Shown here: positions 63,912-64,000 of the stretch, one piece after another
How positions within the stretch are numbered: position 1 is the stretch's first letter
How the letters are laid out: each line of letters begins with the position of its first letter
Origin: Entoloma clypeatum
Lineage: Eukaryota > Basidiomycota > Agaricomycetes > Agaricales > Entolomataceae
Reading direction: 5' to 3'
DNA: 64,000 nucleotides
NCBI GenBank assembly: GCA_963565915.1
Contig: OY751490.1
Coordinates: 2,790,001 to 2,854,000 of the forward strand
Program-made: the position numbers and the translations under genes
Notes under the pieces: generated by a model
The model's input: the letters and a program-made list of their open reading frames with translations, nothing else
Database searches by the model: none
What the model was told of the DNA's origin: nothing

Positions 63912-64000
63912 ATGGCAGACTTGGTGGACTCCATGCTGGATCTTATGCGGCGTCTACCACCAACTCGGACGGAGGAGAACGTGGCAGCACTAATTAATAT
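63912..64000 (+). CDS. CAP2: F-actin capping protein subunit beta, N terminus (partial)
   Basis: The window ends 89 bp into this gene. The frame MADLVDSMLDLMRRLPPTRT followed by EENVAALIN matches the conserved N-terminal helix of capping protein beta (LDLMRRLPP...N...LI), which with the alpha subunit caps actin barbed ends. Only about 29 residues are visible, so the call rests on this one motif. Confidence 0.8.
   Translation, partial: MADLVDSMLDLMRRLPPTRTEENVAALIN

Overview
The window is nuclear DNA of a filamentous basidiomycete, most likely an Agaricomycete. The host genes have many introns of about 45-80 bp with GT-AG borders and CTNAC-like branch points. They include a fungal autophagy lipase (ATG15), a Ca2+-regulated neutral trehalase and a member of the HSPA12-like Hsp70 family that is expanded in mushrooms. 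The species cannot be named from the sequence.

Layout. 1-3038: repeat-rich DNA (CTCTGTAGTG palindromes, three related minisatellite blocks, a 50-bp-arm inverted repeat). 3039-38668: a nested retrotransposon cluster. Chromovirus Ty3-A (minus strand, 3039-18055) was hit by Ty3-B (plus strand, 6810-14140, TSD CTTTT) and by a 1.28-kb non-coding insertion (15656-16932, TSD CAGTG). A 5'-truncated Ty1/copia element (Copia-C, plus strand, from about 18406) was hit by Ty3-D (minus strand, 19772-26754, TSD ACAGG), by a hAT-like MITE (28784-29606, 8-bp TSD) and by a TA-flanked MITE (29689-30046). A second hAT-like MITE copy (30708-38660, 8-bp TSD) contains Copia-E (minus strand, 31006-38096), and one LTR of Copia-E contains a solo LTR (37478-37935, TSD GGTCT). 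38669-64000: host genes, some decayed: a dynamin-like remnant, a small broken gene, ATG15, neutral trehalase, an unknown coiled-coil protein, an Hsp70-like ATPase, a disordered lysine-tailed protein, two unknown genes, an F-box protein, eIF5, another MITE, and the first codons of F-actin capping protein beta.

Element biology. All three Ty3 elements are chromoviruses (C-terminal chromodomain), and each carries a different extra gene between pol and the 3' LTR. Ty3-B has the most striking one: an intact, intron-containing gene on the opposite strand that encodes a perfect fungal Zn2Cys6 cluster with a coiled coil and an acidic tail. The LTR of the same element is packed with CCG triplets, the half-site class bound by Zn2Cys6 proteins. 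Ty3-B and Ty3-D both join gag to pol by a -1 frame change at a canonical slippery heptamer; in Ty3-B a stem-loop follows with a 6-nt spacer. Copia-E carries a membrane-protein-like ORF in its leader.

Decay. The reading frames of the five elements hold about 30 in-frame stops. About 25 are TGA where arginine fits (CGA to TGA), and three of five reverse transcriptases lost a catalytic Asp by a CpG-context G-to-A change. This is the mark of cytosine methylation and deamination at CpG. The antisense Zn2Cys6 gene and the host housekeeping genes show no such stops.
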